Below are positions 1-11,465 of a stretch of DNA of 64,000 nt, in pieces; within the stretch, counting starts at the first letter, position 1, and every line of letters begins with the position of its first letter. Made by a program: the position numbers and the translations under genes. The DNA is taken from contig NZ_NXLZ01000005.1 of assembly GCF_005406205.1 (NCBI RefSeq), positions 43,905 through 107,904 of the forward strand, in the 5' to 3' direction. The DNA is from Campylobacter estrildidarum (GTDB lineage: Bacteria; Campylobacterota; Campylobacteria; Campylobacterales; Campylobacteraceae). The notes beneath the pieces were generated by a model. The model was not told the DNA's origin, made no database searches, and worked only from the letters and a program-made list of their open reading frames with translations.

Positions 1-767
1 TCTAGCTTTAATGATGATTTTAGAATCATTAATATCTTTAACATCAAGCTTGATAAATCCGATTCCAAAAGCATTGTTTAATCTCCAAAGCTCTTTCATA
101 ATCTCATCATCAAATTCCAAAGCAACCAAATAACCTTCATTTGCCCAGCTAGAATTACTCACGGCTTGAAAATAACTTTGCCTTAAATTTGAAAAATCAA
201 GTTTTATTTTAAGTTCAAAACTATAAATTTTATAAGAAATTTGATTTAAATTCTTGCAAAGTTTAAAAGTTTCATCTTCATAATCTTTAAAAGGAAAATG
301 CACGCCTACTATATCAGGATGGATCCATTCATTTTCACCGCTTTTTCCTTTATGGGACTTTTCATGAAAAATAGTCTTAGAATAAAGATTAAAATCAGGA
401 CTTTCAAATAAAAACTTAACCACTAAAGGATGCAAATCTCTTTCTTTAAATTTACTTTCTTCTTTTTGAATTTCTATATTTTTTGATTTTGCAAGATTGA
501 GTTCATTTTCTCTTTCTTTTAGCCAAAATTTCGTCGGATTTTTAGAAACAACTAAAAATAAAGAGTCTTTGCCATTTAAATTAACATAAATTTTAGCAGC
601 TAAACTTGCAACTGGCGTTTTAGTTAAAGTTCCATTTTGATAACTTTGGAGTTTTTTATCAAAGTTTTTATTTAAAGCGTATTGCCAAATTTCATTCGCA
701 CTTAAAGGAATTTTTCATTCTCTTTTAAAACTTCTATAATCAAATCTAAAAAGCTGTATTTTTTCAT
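1..767 (-). pseudogene. HrgA-like / COG2958 family protein, frameshifted and cut by the window edge
   Basis: The minus strand opens with ATG at 767 and reads MKKYSFLDLIIEVLKENEKF, then hits a stop at 702-704. Adding one A to the A5 run (plus-strand T5 at 711-715) restores a long frame (IPLSANEIWQYALNKNF...) that stays open to base 1. The N-terminus resembles the HARE-type winged-helix domain of HrgA-like proteins, which are found with restriction loci in Helicobacter and Campylobacter. The rest looks like the conserved COG2958 body (for example HPDIVGVHFPF). The family call is from memory of these motifs. The start region is intact, so the break may be recent. The 3' end lies outside the window. 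Confidence 0.6.
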
Positions 768-822
768 CAAATTATCTTTAAATCGGTTTTAAAATAAAGA
801 AGAAAAAATCTTCTTTATTTGA

Positions 823-3156
<2,334 letters not shown>

Positions 3157-3167
3157 TTAAAAAAATT

Positions 3168-4235
3168 TTACAAAATCATAGGCATAATAACCATAGACAA
3201 GCCTTGAGATCTTACAACAAAGGCCAAATTAGATTCATTAACATCTAAAGTAAATTTCTCTTCTTCTATAGAGGTTAAGAAATCAAGTAGATGTTTTATT
3301 TTTATAGTTAAGTTAAATTCTTCACTCACATTTGTTTGAATTTCAAGTTCAGTTTTTGCTTCCATATTATCTAAGCTTATACCTTCAAAGATAATTTTGT
3401 CTTTATTAAAATGAAGTTTCATTTTTTCAGTTACAACACTGATTTTTCTAAGACTATCTATGAAATTTTCAGTTGAAAATTCAAGACTTTGTTTGAATTC
3501 TTTAGGAATAACTTTTTCATAATCTGGGAATTTATCGTTGATAAGTTTAGTAAAGAATTCAAAATTGTCATTTTTAGCGATAAGCATATTTTGATCATAA
3601 TAAATTTCTATTTTTTCATAAAAAAGTTTTTGCATTTCCATAATGGCTTTTTTAGGGATACTAATAGAAAATTCTTGAGGGTTTGTTTTTTCAAGAGTAT
3701 AAACAGCAAGGCGTCTAGTATCAGTTCCAACAAAATTGATTTTGTCTGTTTTTATATCTAAAAATGCACCATTTAAAGAGTATTTTGGGTTATTTGTATC
3801 GATGCTTGGTAAGATTTTTTTAAGAGAACGACTTAAATCACTTGAATCAATATCAAATTGATTTTTTCCTTCGGTTTTTGGAAAATTAGGAAAATCTTCA
3901 TAATTAAACATAGGCAATTTATATTTGGTTCTTTTTTGTCTGATAAATAAGAAATTATCTATAGTTTCTAAAACTACTTCTTCATTATTTAAACTTTTAA
4001 CAACATCAGCTATACTTTTTGCATTTGCTGTTGCAAAGCCACTATCTTCAACGCGAATTTTTCTGATTTTATAATTAATGCCTATTTCAAAATCACTTGC
4101 TTTTATGATGAGTTTATCTTCTTCAGCTTGAAAAAGTAGATGTGAAGTGATTGTGCTAGCATCTTTTTTTTCTACATAGGCATTACATAAAAGTATTGCT
4201 GATTCAAGAGTATTTTTGTTGATACTGAGTTTCAT
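3168..4235 (-). CDS. dnaN: DNA polymerase III beta subunit (sliding clamp)
   Basis: Ring-shaped processivity factor that tethers DNA polymerase III to the template. The 355-residue protein has the three repeated clamp domains by length and pattern. Recognisable segments are the N-terminal MKLSINKNTLESAI, the middle-domain TDTRRLAVY, and the C-terminal VVRSQGLSMVIMPMIL, which forms part of the clamp end that binds partner proteins. It starts with ATG preceded by AAGGAG. It is separated from dnaA by a 161-bp AT-rich gap with DnaA-box-like sites, and gyrB follows closely. Sequence identity to other clamps is low outside these points, as is normal for epsilonproteobacteria. Confidence 0.97.
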   Translation of the reverse strand: MKLSINKNTLESAILLCNAYVEKKDASTITSHLLFQAEEDKLIIKASDFEIGINYKIRKIRVEDSGFATANAKSIADVVKSLNNEEVVLETIDNFLFIRQKRTKYKLPMFNYEDFPNFPKTEGKNQFDIDSSDLSRSLKKILPSIDTNNPKYSLNGAFLDIKTDKINFVGTDTRRLAVYTLEKTNPQEFSISIPKKAIMEMQKLFYEKIEIYYDQNMLIAKNDNFEFFTKLINDKFPDYEKVIPKEFKQSLEFSTENFIDSLRKISVVTEKMKLHFNKDKIIFEGISLDNMEAKTELEIQTNVSEEFNLTIKIKHLLDFLTSIEEEKFTLDVNESNLAFVVRSQGLSMVIMPMIL

Positions 4236-4396
4236 TTTTTCTCCTTGCTTTTATTTAATTTTAAATTCGTTGTAATAATAAGTCTGTTGAAATTGTGAAA
4301 TTTTTTAGAAAAAAATCATTAAATTTGTATTTTACCATACTTTGCTTAATTCTATTTTTTTCACATACCCTTTTTATTTTTTTCACATTTTTTCAC
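4236..4396. other. oriC: Candidate chromosomal replication origin (dnaA-dnaN intergenic)
   Basis: This 161-bp gap is extremely AT-rich and holds four copies of the core TTCAC: 4360-4364, 4382-4386 and 4392-4396 on the plus strand and its complement GTGAA at 4295-4299. Three copies lie within 37 bp and sit in longer TTTTTTCAC contexts, which fits DnaA boxes of epsilonproteobacteria. The AT-rich tract next to the cluster could serve as the unwinding element. Location beside dnaA supports an origin, but I cannot compute GC skew here. Confidence 0.6.
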
Positions 4397-5722
4397 TTAA
4401 ATTTGACTTTTAGCTAAAATTTTATTCTTTAATTCTTCAATTTTTATTTTAATTTCATTATTTTCTTCCATTAATTCTTTTATTTTTTTCACACTATGTG
4501 AAATGGCTGTATGATCTTTCATCATAAAAAAATTAGCCAATTGTGAAAAAGTAAGGCTAGTAAGTTCCCTCGATAGGTAAATTGCTATACGTCTAGCTGT
4601 AACTACATTTTGCGTTTTTTTATTTGATTTCACATCACTTGGCTTGATGTTAAATTCTTTACAAACTAAGGTTAAAATATCTTCTATGCTGATATTTTCT
4701 TTTTTTTCTTTGATGTGATCTTTCATCACGCTTTTTGCAAGCTCGAGTGTGATTTCTTGTCCGACTATATTTGCATAAGCATTTAAACTGATGATAATCC
4801 CTTCAATTTCTCGTATATTGTCCCCTAAAGAAGTGGCAATATAGTTTATGATATCACTAGAAAGATTGATATCGTTAAATTCGCATTTTTTTCTTATGAT
4901 TGCTATTTTAGTATCAAGTTGAGGTGGTGTGATATCTGCGATAATTCCATGAGAAAAACGGCTTTTTAAACGTTCTGTAATGCCCTTTAGCAAATTAGGC
5001 GGATTATCTGAAGTCATAATGATTTGCCCATCGTTGTTTTTGATTTCATTAAATATAAAGAAAAATTCTTCCTGAATTTTATCCGTTTTTCCTAAAAACT
5101 GCACATCGTCTATGAGTAAAACATCACAGTTTCTATATTTATCGTGAAATTTATCTAAGGAGCCATTTTTTAGATTTGAGGTGAATTCATTGACAAAATT
5201 TTCACTTGTAGCGTAGATCACTTTTTTACCCATTTCTAAACTTGCATTACCTACAGCTTGGAGTAAATGCGTTTTACCAAGCCCTGTAGAGCCATAGACA
5301 AATATAGGATTATAGAGCTTTCCAAGTTTATCTTTATGTGCAACAGCTCTACAAGCTCCATAAGCGTATTTGTTAGAATCTCCTACTACAAAACTTTCAA
5401 AAGTAAAAGAAGGATTTAAAATCGTGCTTTGTGCTTTTATATTTGCTATATCTATTTTTATAGTACTTTTTGTATGTTTTTGATTTTGTGCTTGTATTTT
5501 GATATTAGCTTTTATTCCACTTTGCACTTCATAAAAATGTGAAATTTGATGTGCATATTTTGTTTGTATGAATTTAGCGATGAGTTCATTAGGAGCGTTA
5601 AAAACTAAAAGATCGGCTTTGCTTTGTTTTTCATTGAATTTTAAAGTAGATATATAATTTTCGTATTCGTTTTCACTTAACTCTTTTTTTAAATTTTGGA
5701 GTATATCATTTGGGCTCATCAT
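4397..5722 (-). CDS. dnaA: Chromosomal replication initiator protein DnaA
   Basis: AAA+ ATPase that binds DnaA boxes and opens the origin. The 441 residues show the N-terminal domain, a low-conservation linker (about 75-110), the AAA+ core with Walker A GSTGLGKT and Walker B LLIDDVQF, and the C-terminal DNA-binding domain with KDHTAISHSVKKI. The usual proline in the Walker A loop (GPTGLGKT) is serine here, still a valid P-loop. The gene begins ATGATG, and the second ATG (5719) gives the start more typical of Campylobacter DnaA. It is divergent from ruvC across an 82-bp AT-rich gap and is followed by the putative oriC and dnaN. Confidence 0.98.
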   Translation of the reverse strand: MMSPNDILQNLKKELSENEYENYISTLKFNEKQSKADLLVFNAPNELIAKFIQTKYAHQISHFYEVQSGIKANIKIQAQNQKHTKSTIKIDIANIKAQSTILNPSFTFESFVVGDSNKYAYGACRAVAHKDKLGKLYNPIFVYGSTGLGKTHLLQAVGNASLEMGKKVIYATSENFVNEFTSNLKNGSLDKFHDKYRNCDVLLIDDVQFLGKTDKIQEEFFFIFNEIKNNDGQIIMTSDNPPNLLKGITERLKSRFSHGIIADITPPQLDTKIAIIRKKCEFNDINLSSDIINYIATSLGDNIREIEGIIISLNAYANIVGQEITLELAKSVMKDHIKEKKENISIEDILTLVCKEFNIKPSDVKSNKKTQNVVTARRIAIYLSRELTSLTFSQLANFFMMKDHTAISHSVKKIKELMEENNEIKIKIEELKNKILAKSQI

Positions 5723-5804
5723 CTCTCTTTAATTTTAAATGTATAAATTTTATCTTAAATTTTATAAAAAAAGGTTAAAATCTATTTTATTTTAAAGGCA
5801 AAAA

Positions 5805-6281
5805 TTGAAAATTTTAGGGATTGATCCAGGTTCAAGAAATTGTGGTTATGCTATCATAGAGGCAAATAAAAACAAAACTATTCTCATAGAAGCAGGGCTT
5901 ATTAAGATCAAGCCTAGCACCTTGCAGTATCAAATTACCGAGCTTTGTGAGGGTTTAGATCTTATTTTTAAAGCACATCATTTTGATGAGGTGGCTATAG
6001 AAGATATCTTTTTTGCTTATAATCCAAAAACCGTTTTAAAACTCGCACAATTTCGCGGGGCTTTGAGTTTAAAAATTTTACAAATTCACGGTGACTTTGC
6101 AGAGTACACTCCTTTACAAGTTAAAAAAGCCGTTACAGGAAAAGCAAAAGCGACAAAAGAACAGGTTGCTTTTATGGTAAAAAGACTTTTAGGACTTAGT
6201 AAAGAAATCAAACCTTTAGATATCACAGATGCTATAGCAGTTGCTTTAACTCACGCAGCGAATTTAAGAGTAAGAGTATAA
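5805..6281 (+). CDS. ruvC: Crossover junction endodeoxyribonuclease RuvC
   Basis: Holliday-junction resolvase that cuts recombination intermediates symmetrically with RuvAB. The 158-residue protein has the RNase H-like fold acidic residues: Asp in [12 protein letters not shown] at the N-terminus, Glu in [13 protein letters not shown], and the C-terminal Asp pair in [13 protein letters not shown]. The start is TTG at 5805, with AAAGGC just upstream. No ATG or GTG start would keep the essential N-terminal GIDPG motif. Length is normal for the family. It is divergent from dnaA, and a 180-bp gap with a sigma-54 promoter separates it from flgE. Confidence 0.96.
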   Translation: MKILGIDPGSRNCGYAIIEANKNKTILIEAGLIKIKPSTLQYQITELCEGLDLIFKAHHFDEVAIEDIFFAYNPKTVLKLAQFRGALSLKILQIHGDFAEYTPLQVKKAVTGKAKATKEQVAFMVKRLLGLSKEIKPLDITDAIAVALTHAANLRVRV

Positions 6282-6387
6282 TTACGCTTAAATTCATACC
6301 ATATTATTTATAGACTTCTATATTAAAATATAAAAATCTTAGAAATTTTTACTAAAAAACAAAATTTTTATCAAAAAATTTAAAAAG

Positions 6388-6405
6388 TTGGAACAGAACT
6401 TGCTT
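6388..6405 (+). promoter_or_regulatory. Sigma-54 (RpoN) promoter of flgE
   Basis: The sequence TTGGAACAGAACTTGCTT has the invariant GG (6390-6391) and GC (6402-6403) exactly 10 bases apart, and the TTGCTT element is typical. It lies 58 bp upstream of the hook gene start. In Campylobacter, hook and rod genes belong to the RpoN class activated by FlgR. Confidence 0.9.
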
Positions 6406-6463
6406 ATAAAATTGCATAAACGCAAATGCGTTAAAAAAGCAATATTTTATAAAGGATTTAATT

Positions 6464-9013
6464 ATGATGAGATCACTTTGGTCCGGAGTAAGCGGACTTC
6501 AAGCACATCAAGTAGCTATGGACGTTGAGGGTAATAATATTTCTAACGTTAATACTACAGGTTTTAAGTATTCTCGTGCCGATTTTGGAACGATGTTTAG
6601 TCAAACAGTTAAAATTGCTACAACACCAACTGATGGTAGAGGCGGACAAAATCCACTTCAAATTGGACTAGGTGTTTCTGTAAGTTCAACCACAAGAATT
6701 CATTCTCAAGGATCAGTTCAAACTACAGATAAAAATACCGACGTTGCGATCAATGGAGATGGCTTTTTTATGGTAAGTGATGATGGTGGTTTGACAAATT
6801 ACCTTACAAGAAGCGGGGATTTTAAACTTGATTCTCATGGAAACTTTGTTAATAATGCAGGTTATATTGTCCAAGGTTGGAATATAGACTGGAGTACTCA
6901 AAGTATAGATTCTTCAAGAAGTCCGCAAAATATTTTTATCGATCCAGGTATGCATATCCCTGCAGCACAATCAACTGAAGTGGCTATCAAAGCAAATCTT
7001 AATAGTGGTCTTAGCATAGGAACAGCAAGCAGACCATTGTATTCTTTAGATTCTATCCATGGATATAACAAAAAAACAGGTGAAACCAAAGATGAAAACG
7101 ATACAGGCACAACTCAGTTTTATACCACTTCAAAAAATGCTATCGATGTAACTGAAAAAGGGGTTGATTGTGCTTCTTTATTTAATGCAAGTGGAACAGG
7201 TCTAAATTTAAGAGATGGTCAAGGGATTTGGGTATCTTATGCGGATGCTAAATATGAAACTAATAAAGCAGGTATGAGTGCTTTTGATGAAAATAATCAT
7301 ACAAATCAGACGGCAGCTTTTTGGGGAAATACAGATAATAAAGTTCATTTAAGTATAGTTTTAAATGGAGTAAAAATTGAAAATGAATCTATAGGAAGTA
7401 TCGATGAAGCGGTAGCTTATATTAATTCTTTTACTGTTCCTAACGATAGCAGACCAGGAACAGGAGTTAAAGCTGTAAAAAGTAAAGATGGTAGCGGTAT
7501 AGAATTTGTTAATGACAATTCAAACGGCACTACTGACAATATGAAAAATATCAATCTAACCGTTAATAAAGAAAACACAGCTGGTGAAATTTGGACTGCA
7601 ACTTGGACAGATGGAGCAGATGGAGCAGAAGGTAATTTTACATTTAAAAGTAATAAAACTGATGATAAAACCTTATGGACTGCAGAAACAGTAGCAGGAA
7701 CAAATATAACAAAAGGTGGAGATACTAAAAAACAAGTTATCACTGCTCATAAGTATATCTATAGTTCTTCAGCTCAAGATCTTCCTCCTATGTATAATCC
7801 TGATGGTGGAAATGGATATAAACCTGGAGCTGCTAATCAAGCTCCAACCGATCCTGCTTCTAAAAATTATTATAATGCTGTGCATGATGGAGCTTTGCTT
7901 AATACTGATGAAAGGGTATTTCATTCTACTGAAGATTTAAGAGAACTTTTGCAAAGAGATGCAAGATATGGGGTTGATTATGATGGAAGTGGAGATTTTG
8001 CGGCATCTGATGTTAATGAAGGCGTTAAAGTAGTAGTCAATGATTCTGGTGCTTTTTCTATCACAAATCCTAATGAAACTAGCCAAAGTCCAAATTTATC
8101 AGCAGGTGGCCCAACTTTAGATTTTACCGCTCATAATATGAGTTTTAATGTAACTTCTTATACAGATAGTTTAGGTAAGGTAAGCACTAATGATGCTTTT
8201 ACTAAGATCTTTAAAGGTCTTGATGGAGTTTTCCCTGCAGGAAACCAAGTAAAACAAAGCGAACTTTTAAAACTAAGTTCTTTTTCAGCTGGACTTGAAA
8301 TTTATGACTCTTTAGGATCTAAACATACCTTAGAAGTGCAATTTGTAAAACAAAGCACCACTCAAGATGGAGGTAATGAATGGCAAATGATCATCCGTGT
8401 TCCAGAACCTGCCGAGATCAACACTACAGGTGAAGGTCCTAGTAACATCGTTGTAGGAACTGCAAGATTTAACAATGATGGATCTTTATCTTCTTATAAT
8501 CCAAGAACGTTAAATTTCTCACCAAACAATGGTGCAGCACCAAATCAACAAATCAAACTCAGCTTTGGAACAAGCGGAAGTAATGACGGCCTTGTAAGCT
8601 CAAACTCTGCTTCAGCTTTAACAAGTCAAGCAACTGATGGTTATACTTCAGGAAACTTAAAACCTGATGCACTTCGTGTAGATGATAAAGGAAATATTTT
8701 AGGTGAATTTACAAACGGTATGACTTTTGCTGTAGCAAAAATGGCTATGGCTTCTGTGGCAAATAACTCAGGTCTTGAAGAAATCGGCGGAAACCTTTAT
8801 AAGGTAACTGCAAATAGTGGGGATATCGTAGTAGGTGAAGCTGGAACAGGTGGTCGCGGTGATATGAAAACTTCAGCTCTTGAAATGTCAAACGTGGATT
8901 TGAGTCGTTCTTTAACAGAACTTATCATCATCCAAAGAGGTTATCAAGCAAACTCTAAAACGATTTCAACTAGTGATCAAATGCTTCAAACTTTGATTCA
9001 GTTGAAACAATAA
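6464..9013 (+). CDS. flgE: Flagellar hook protein FlgE
   Basis: Structural subunit of the flagellar hook, the universal joint between rod and filament. The N-terminal rod-hook signature (LWSGVSGLQAHQVAMDVEGN, residues 3-22) and the C-terminal one (NVDLSRSLTELIIIQRGYQA, about 806-825) form the terminal helices that polymerise. Between them lies a very long, glycine- and asparagine-rich surface region, so the protein is 849 residues, roughly twice the enteric FlgE. A long FlgE with a variable centre is normal in Campylobacter. Two ATG codons stand in tandem and AAAGGA precedes them. Expression is from the RpoN promoter at 6388-6405. A hairpin at 9043-9065 probably ends the transcript. Confidence 0.96.
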   Translation: MMRSLWSGVSGLQAHQVAMDVEGNNISNVNTTGFKYSRADFGTMFSQTVKIATTPTDGRGGQNPLQIGLGVSVSSTTRIHSQGSVQTTDKNTDVAINGDGFFMVSDDGGLTNYLTRSGDFKLDSHGNFVNNAGYIVQGWNIDWSTQSIDSSRSPQNIFIDPGMHIPAAQSTEVAIKANLNSGLSIGTASRPLYSLDSIHGYNKKTGETKDENDTGTTQFYTTSKNAIDVTEKGVDCASLFNASGTGLNLRDGQGIWVSYADAKYETNKAGMSAFDENNHTNQTAAFWGNTDNKVHLSIVLNGVKIENESIGSIDEAVAYINSFTVPNDSRPGTGVKAVKSKDGSGIEFVNDNSNGTTDNMKNINLTVNKENTAGEIWTATWTDGADGAEGNFTFKSNKTDDKTLWTAETVAGTNITKGGDTKKQVITAHKYIYSSSAQDLPPMYNPDGGNGYKPGAANQAPTDPASKNYYNAVHDGALLNTDERVFHSTEDLRELLQRDARYGVDYDGSGDFAASDVNEGVKVVVNDSGAFSITNPNETSQSPNLSAGGPTLDFTAHNMSFNVTSYTDSLGKVSTNDAFTKIFKGLDGVFPAGNQVKQSELLKLSSFSAGLEIYDSLGSKHTLEVQFVKQSTTQDGGNEWQMIIRVPEPAEINTTGEGPSNIVVGTARFNNDGSLSSYNPRTLNFSPNNGAAPNQQIKLSFGTSGSNDGLVSSNSASALTSQATDGYTSGNLKPDALRVDDKGNILGEFTNGMTFAVAKMAMASVANNSGLEEIGGNLYKVTANSGDIVVGEAGTGGRGDMKTSALEMSNVDLSRSLTELIIIQRGYQANSKTISTSDQMLQTLIQLKQ

Positions 9014-9042
9014 TTTTTATGATCTTTTTAATTCTTTATAAA

Positions 9043-9065
9043 TTTTCCCACTTTTTGTGGGAAAA
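9043..9065 (+). terminator. Stem-loop terminator after flgE
   Basis: A perfect 9-bp stem (TTTTCCCAC at 9043-9051 with GTGGGAAAA at 9057-9065) closes a T5 loop 30 bp after the flgE stop. No long T run follows the stem, so its strength is uncertain. Confidence 0.6.
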
Positions 9066-9078
9066 CTCGCTTATGAGA

Positions 9079-9179
9079 GCAAATCTTGCTTTACAAGTCT
9101 ATTTTGGTAGATTTGTAATACTGGATTAGACTTGACTGCCTTCAAGATTATTGCTAACTCGCTCTTTTTTGAGTGAGTT
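9079..9179 (+). other. Possible structured RNA or relic in the flgE-queF gap
   Basis: The 321-bp gap 9014-9334 has no plausible gene. Within it, GCAA plus ATCTTG (9079-9088) can pair with CAAGAT plus TTGC (9143-9154). Inside that helix CAAGTCTA (9094-9101) pairs perfectly with TAGACTTG (9127-9134). A third hairpin follows at once: AACTCGCTC (9156-9164) with GAGTGAGTT (9171-9179), one G-U pair, T6 loop. The nested arrangement suggests a folded RNA or 3'UTR, but the strand is inferred and no promoter was recognised. In C. jejuni as I recall it, methionine biosynthesis genes lie here, so the stretch could also be a deletion scar. Confidence 0.35.
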
Positions 9180-9334
9180 GCAATTAATTTTGAAAATTAT
9201 CAAATTTAGAATTTATCTTTTTTAGAATTTATTCTTAAAAACTATCCTTACTTAATACAAGTTAAGATTTTAAATTTTTGCAAGAATGAAATTTGCTATA
9301 ATTTGAATTTTTAATTTATCACAAGGAAAAATAA

Positions 9335-9724
9335 ATGCGTTATGGCGAAAAAGAAATCAAAGAATTTAATGTAGATAATATGGAAATTTGGCCTAATGAT
9401 GCTAAAAATGACTATATCATAAAGATCACTTTACCTGAATTCATGTGCTGTTGTCCTAGGAGTGGTTATCCTGATTTTGCGACAATATATCTTGAGTATA
9501 TGCCAGATAAATTTGTGGTAGAACTTAAGGCTATAAAACTTTATATCAATACTTTCATGCATAGAAATGTTTCACATGAAGCAAGTATCAATGAAATTTA
9601 CAGCACCTTAAAAGACAAACTCAAGCCAAAATGGATCAAAGTTGTAGGGGATTTCAATCCACGCGGAAATGTGCATACAGTTATAGAATGTCGCAGTGAT
9701 ATGGTGGTGCCTAAAAATGAGTAA
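9335..9724 (+). CDS. queF: NADPH-dependent 7-cyano-7-deazaguanine reductase QueF
   Basis: Reduces the nitrile preQ0 to the amine preQ1 in queuosine tRNA modification. At 129 residues it is the short, YkvM-type form of the T-fold family. The segment CCCPRSGYPDFATIYLEY (about 35-52) holds the catalytic cysteine and the following aspartate. HEASINEIY carries the QueF substrate-binding Glu. A good Shine-Dalgarno (AAGGA) precedes the ATG, and TATAAT at 9297-9302 is a likely -10 box. It appears to be transcribed alone. No preQ1 riboswitch is visible in the short leader. Confidence 0.93.
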   Translation: MRYGEKEIKEFNVDNMEIWPNDAKNDYIIKITLPEFMCCCPRSGYPDFATIYLEYMPDKFVVELKAIKLYINTFMHRNVSHEASINEIYSTLKDKLKPKWIKVVGDFNPRGNVHTVIECRSDMVVPKNE

Positions 9725-9856
9725 AATATTCACAATTCTTAGCAAAAACTAAAAATTTGTGTTTAAAAATTATGATATTAAATATTAAAATTATATAATT
9801 AATATAATCTAAAATATTGTTTAGATTATAATATTAAATATTTTAAAGGAAAAAAT

Positions 9857-10501
9857 ATGAAAAAGACATTATTAAGCGTAGCTGTTGGCACTTGTTTATT
9901 TACAAATTTGGCTTTAGCTGATGAAAATTCAGGCTTTTTTATGGGAATGGATGCGGCTTGGATACATACTCAAGTAAAAGGGGATCTCAAGCACAATAAA
10001 ACGGGTTTAACTTTTAATGGAGATGTGTCAGGTAATCTTCCAGCTTTTGGTTTAAGAGCAGGCTATCGTTTCAATGAATCACATAGAATTTATGCCGCTT
10101 ATAATTATTCTGATGAATTTAATGATTTGATTAAAACTCCAAGAATTCAAATAGAGGGTGATTTTACTACACATAAGTTTTTATTGGGTTATGATTTTAC
10201 TCCAAAACTTTTTGAAAAAACAAGAGCGGTTTTGGGTGTATATTCTGGATATGCAAAAACCAATATTGATCTTAAAACAACATTTTTATCTTTATCTCAA
10301 GACTTTGATGGTTTTGTTTATGGAGCTAAAATCGGTGCTATATACGAGCTAACTCCACGTAATGAAATAGAATTGGGTTTTAAAGCAGAACAAATAAACT
10401 ATAATTCTAGAAATTTTCATACAAGTAAAATCGGATCCAATTTTTATGATCCTACACAAAGAAATTACGGGATATATTTAGGTTATGCCTATAAATTCTA
10501 A
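9857..10501 (+). CDS. Outer membrane beta-barrel protein
   Basis: Predicted outer membrane protein of 214 residues. The N-terminal signal peptide (MKKTLLSVAVGTCLFTNLALA) would be cleaved near residue 21. The mature part is about 190 residues of alternating aromatic and polar strands (for example FGLRAGYRFNESHRIYAAYN) and ends YGIYLGYAYKF, with a terminal aromatic residue as expected for barrel assembly. This fits a small 8-stranded OmpA/OmpX-like barrel. The syntenic C. jejuni gene is, as I recall, also an outer membrane protein. Function is unknown. Its last 17 bases overlap the next gene. The upstream leader is very AT-rich, with AAAGGA before the ATG. Confidence 0.8.
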   Translation: MKKTLLSVAVGTCLFTNLALADENSGFFMGMDAAWIHTQVKGDLKHNKTGLTFNGDVSGNLPAFGLRAGYRFNESHRIYAAYNYSDEFNDLIKTPRIQIEGDFTTHKFLLGYDFTPKLFEKTRAVLGVYSGYAKTNIDLKTTFLSLSQDFDGFVYGAKIGAIYELTPRNEIELGFKAEQINYNSRNFHTSKIGSNFYDPTQRNYGIYLGYAYKF

Positions 10502-11465
10502 GCGAAAAAATGTCGCTTTTTTAGGTGCCGGATCTATAGCAAATAAGATCGCACCTATGTTAAAACAAGCAGGATTTCACCCTTATGCGGTGGGATCCTT
10601 AAGCCGTGCGAAGGATTTTGCCTTGATGCACGGTTTTGAAAAATTTTATACAAATTATGAAGAATTACTCAAAGATCAAAATATCGATCTTGTTTATATC
10701 AATACTCCGCATTCTTTGCACTATGAGCATATAAAACTTTGCCTTGAAAATCATAAAAATGTTCTTTGTGAAAAATCTTTTACCTTAAATTTCAAACAGG
10801 CTAAAGAGCTTGTGGAATTAGCAAGAGCTAAAAATTTACTTTTGGCTGAAGCTATTTGGACACGTTATATGCCTTATATAGACATAATCAAAGATCTTTT
10901 AGCTAAAGATTTGATCGGTGAAATAGTCAGTATAGAGGCAAATTTAGCTTACAATGTCAAACATAAAAACCGCATAACAAGTTTAGAGCTTGGAGGCGGT
11001 GCCTTACTCGATGTAGGAGTTTATACGCTTAATTTCGCACTTAGTTTTTTAAAAGATGAAATTAAAAATGTGATCGCAACTTGTAAAAAAATGCCTAGCG
11101 GTGTGGATGAAAGTAATGGGATTATTTTGGAATTTGACACAGGTGCTTTTGCTTTTTTAAATTCAAGCGTAACTGCTATAAGTGATAGAAAAGGCGTTAT
11201 AAATGGAACGAAAGGTTATATTTGTGTCGATAATATCAACAATCCTAGTCTTATAAAAGTTTATGATAAGGAAAGAAAGTTGATAAAAGATTGTGTAGTG
11301 CCGACTCAAATCAATGGCTTTGAGTATGAATTTCAAGCCTGTTTTAAAGCTTTAGAGCAAAATAAAATAGAATGCGATGCAATGAATCATGAAGAAATCT
11401 TAAAAATGATGAATTTGATGGATAGAGTGCGTGAAAAAATGGGTGTGAAATTTACCAGTGAGTGA
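10485..11465 (+). CDS. Gfo/Idh/MocA family oxidoreductase
   Basis: Putative NAD(P)-dependent dehydrogenase of 326 residues. The Rossmann fold begins at VAFLGAGSIANKIAPML (about 9-25). The family motif CEKSFTLN (E-K in the nicotinamide region) follows near residue 95, and the C-terminal alpha/beta domain includes GGALLDVGVYTLNFAL. The closest functional types are trans-1,2-dihydrobenzene-1,2-diol dehydrogenase-like and sugar dehydrogenases; the substrate cannot be told. The only in-frame start before the Rossmann strand is ATG at 10485, so it overlaps the end of the barrel gene by 17 bases and is probably co-transcribed. It is convergent with the next gene, with no gap. Confidence 0.85.
   Translation: MPINSKRKNVAFLGAGSIANKIAPMLKQAGFHPYAVGSLSRAKDFALMHGFEKFYTNYEELLKDQNIDLVYINTPHSLHYEHIKLCLENHKNVLCEKSFTLNFKQAKELVELARAKNLLLAEAIWTRYMPYIDIIKDLLAKDLIGEIVSIEANLAYNVKHKNRITSLELGGGALLDVGVYTLNFALSFLKDEIKNVIATCKKMPSGVDESNGIILEFDTGAFAFLNSSVTAISDRKGVINGTKGYICVDNINNPSLIKVYDKERKLIKDCVVPTQINGFEYEFQACFKALEQNKIECDAMNHEEILKMMNLMDRVREKMGVKFTSE

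Noticed and set aside
7417..7743. 108-residue ORF inside flgE on the other strand
   Set aside because: Shadow of the hook gene; low-complexity and no ribosome site.
9335..9724. preQ1 riboswitch in front of queF
   Set aside because: The leader is only about 30 bases after the -10 box and shows no preQ1-type pseudoknot pairing.
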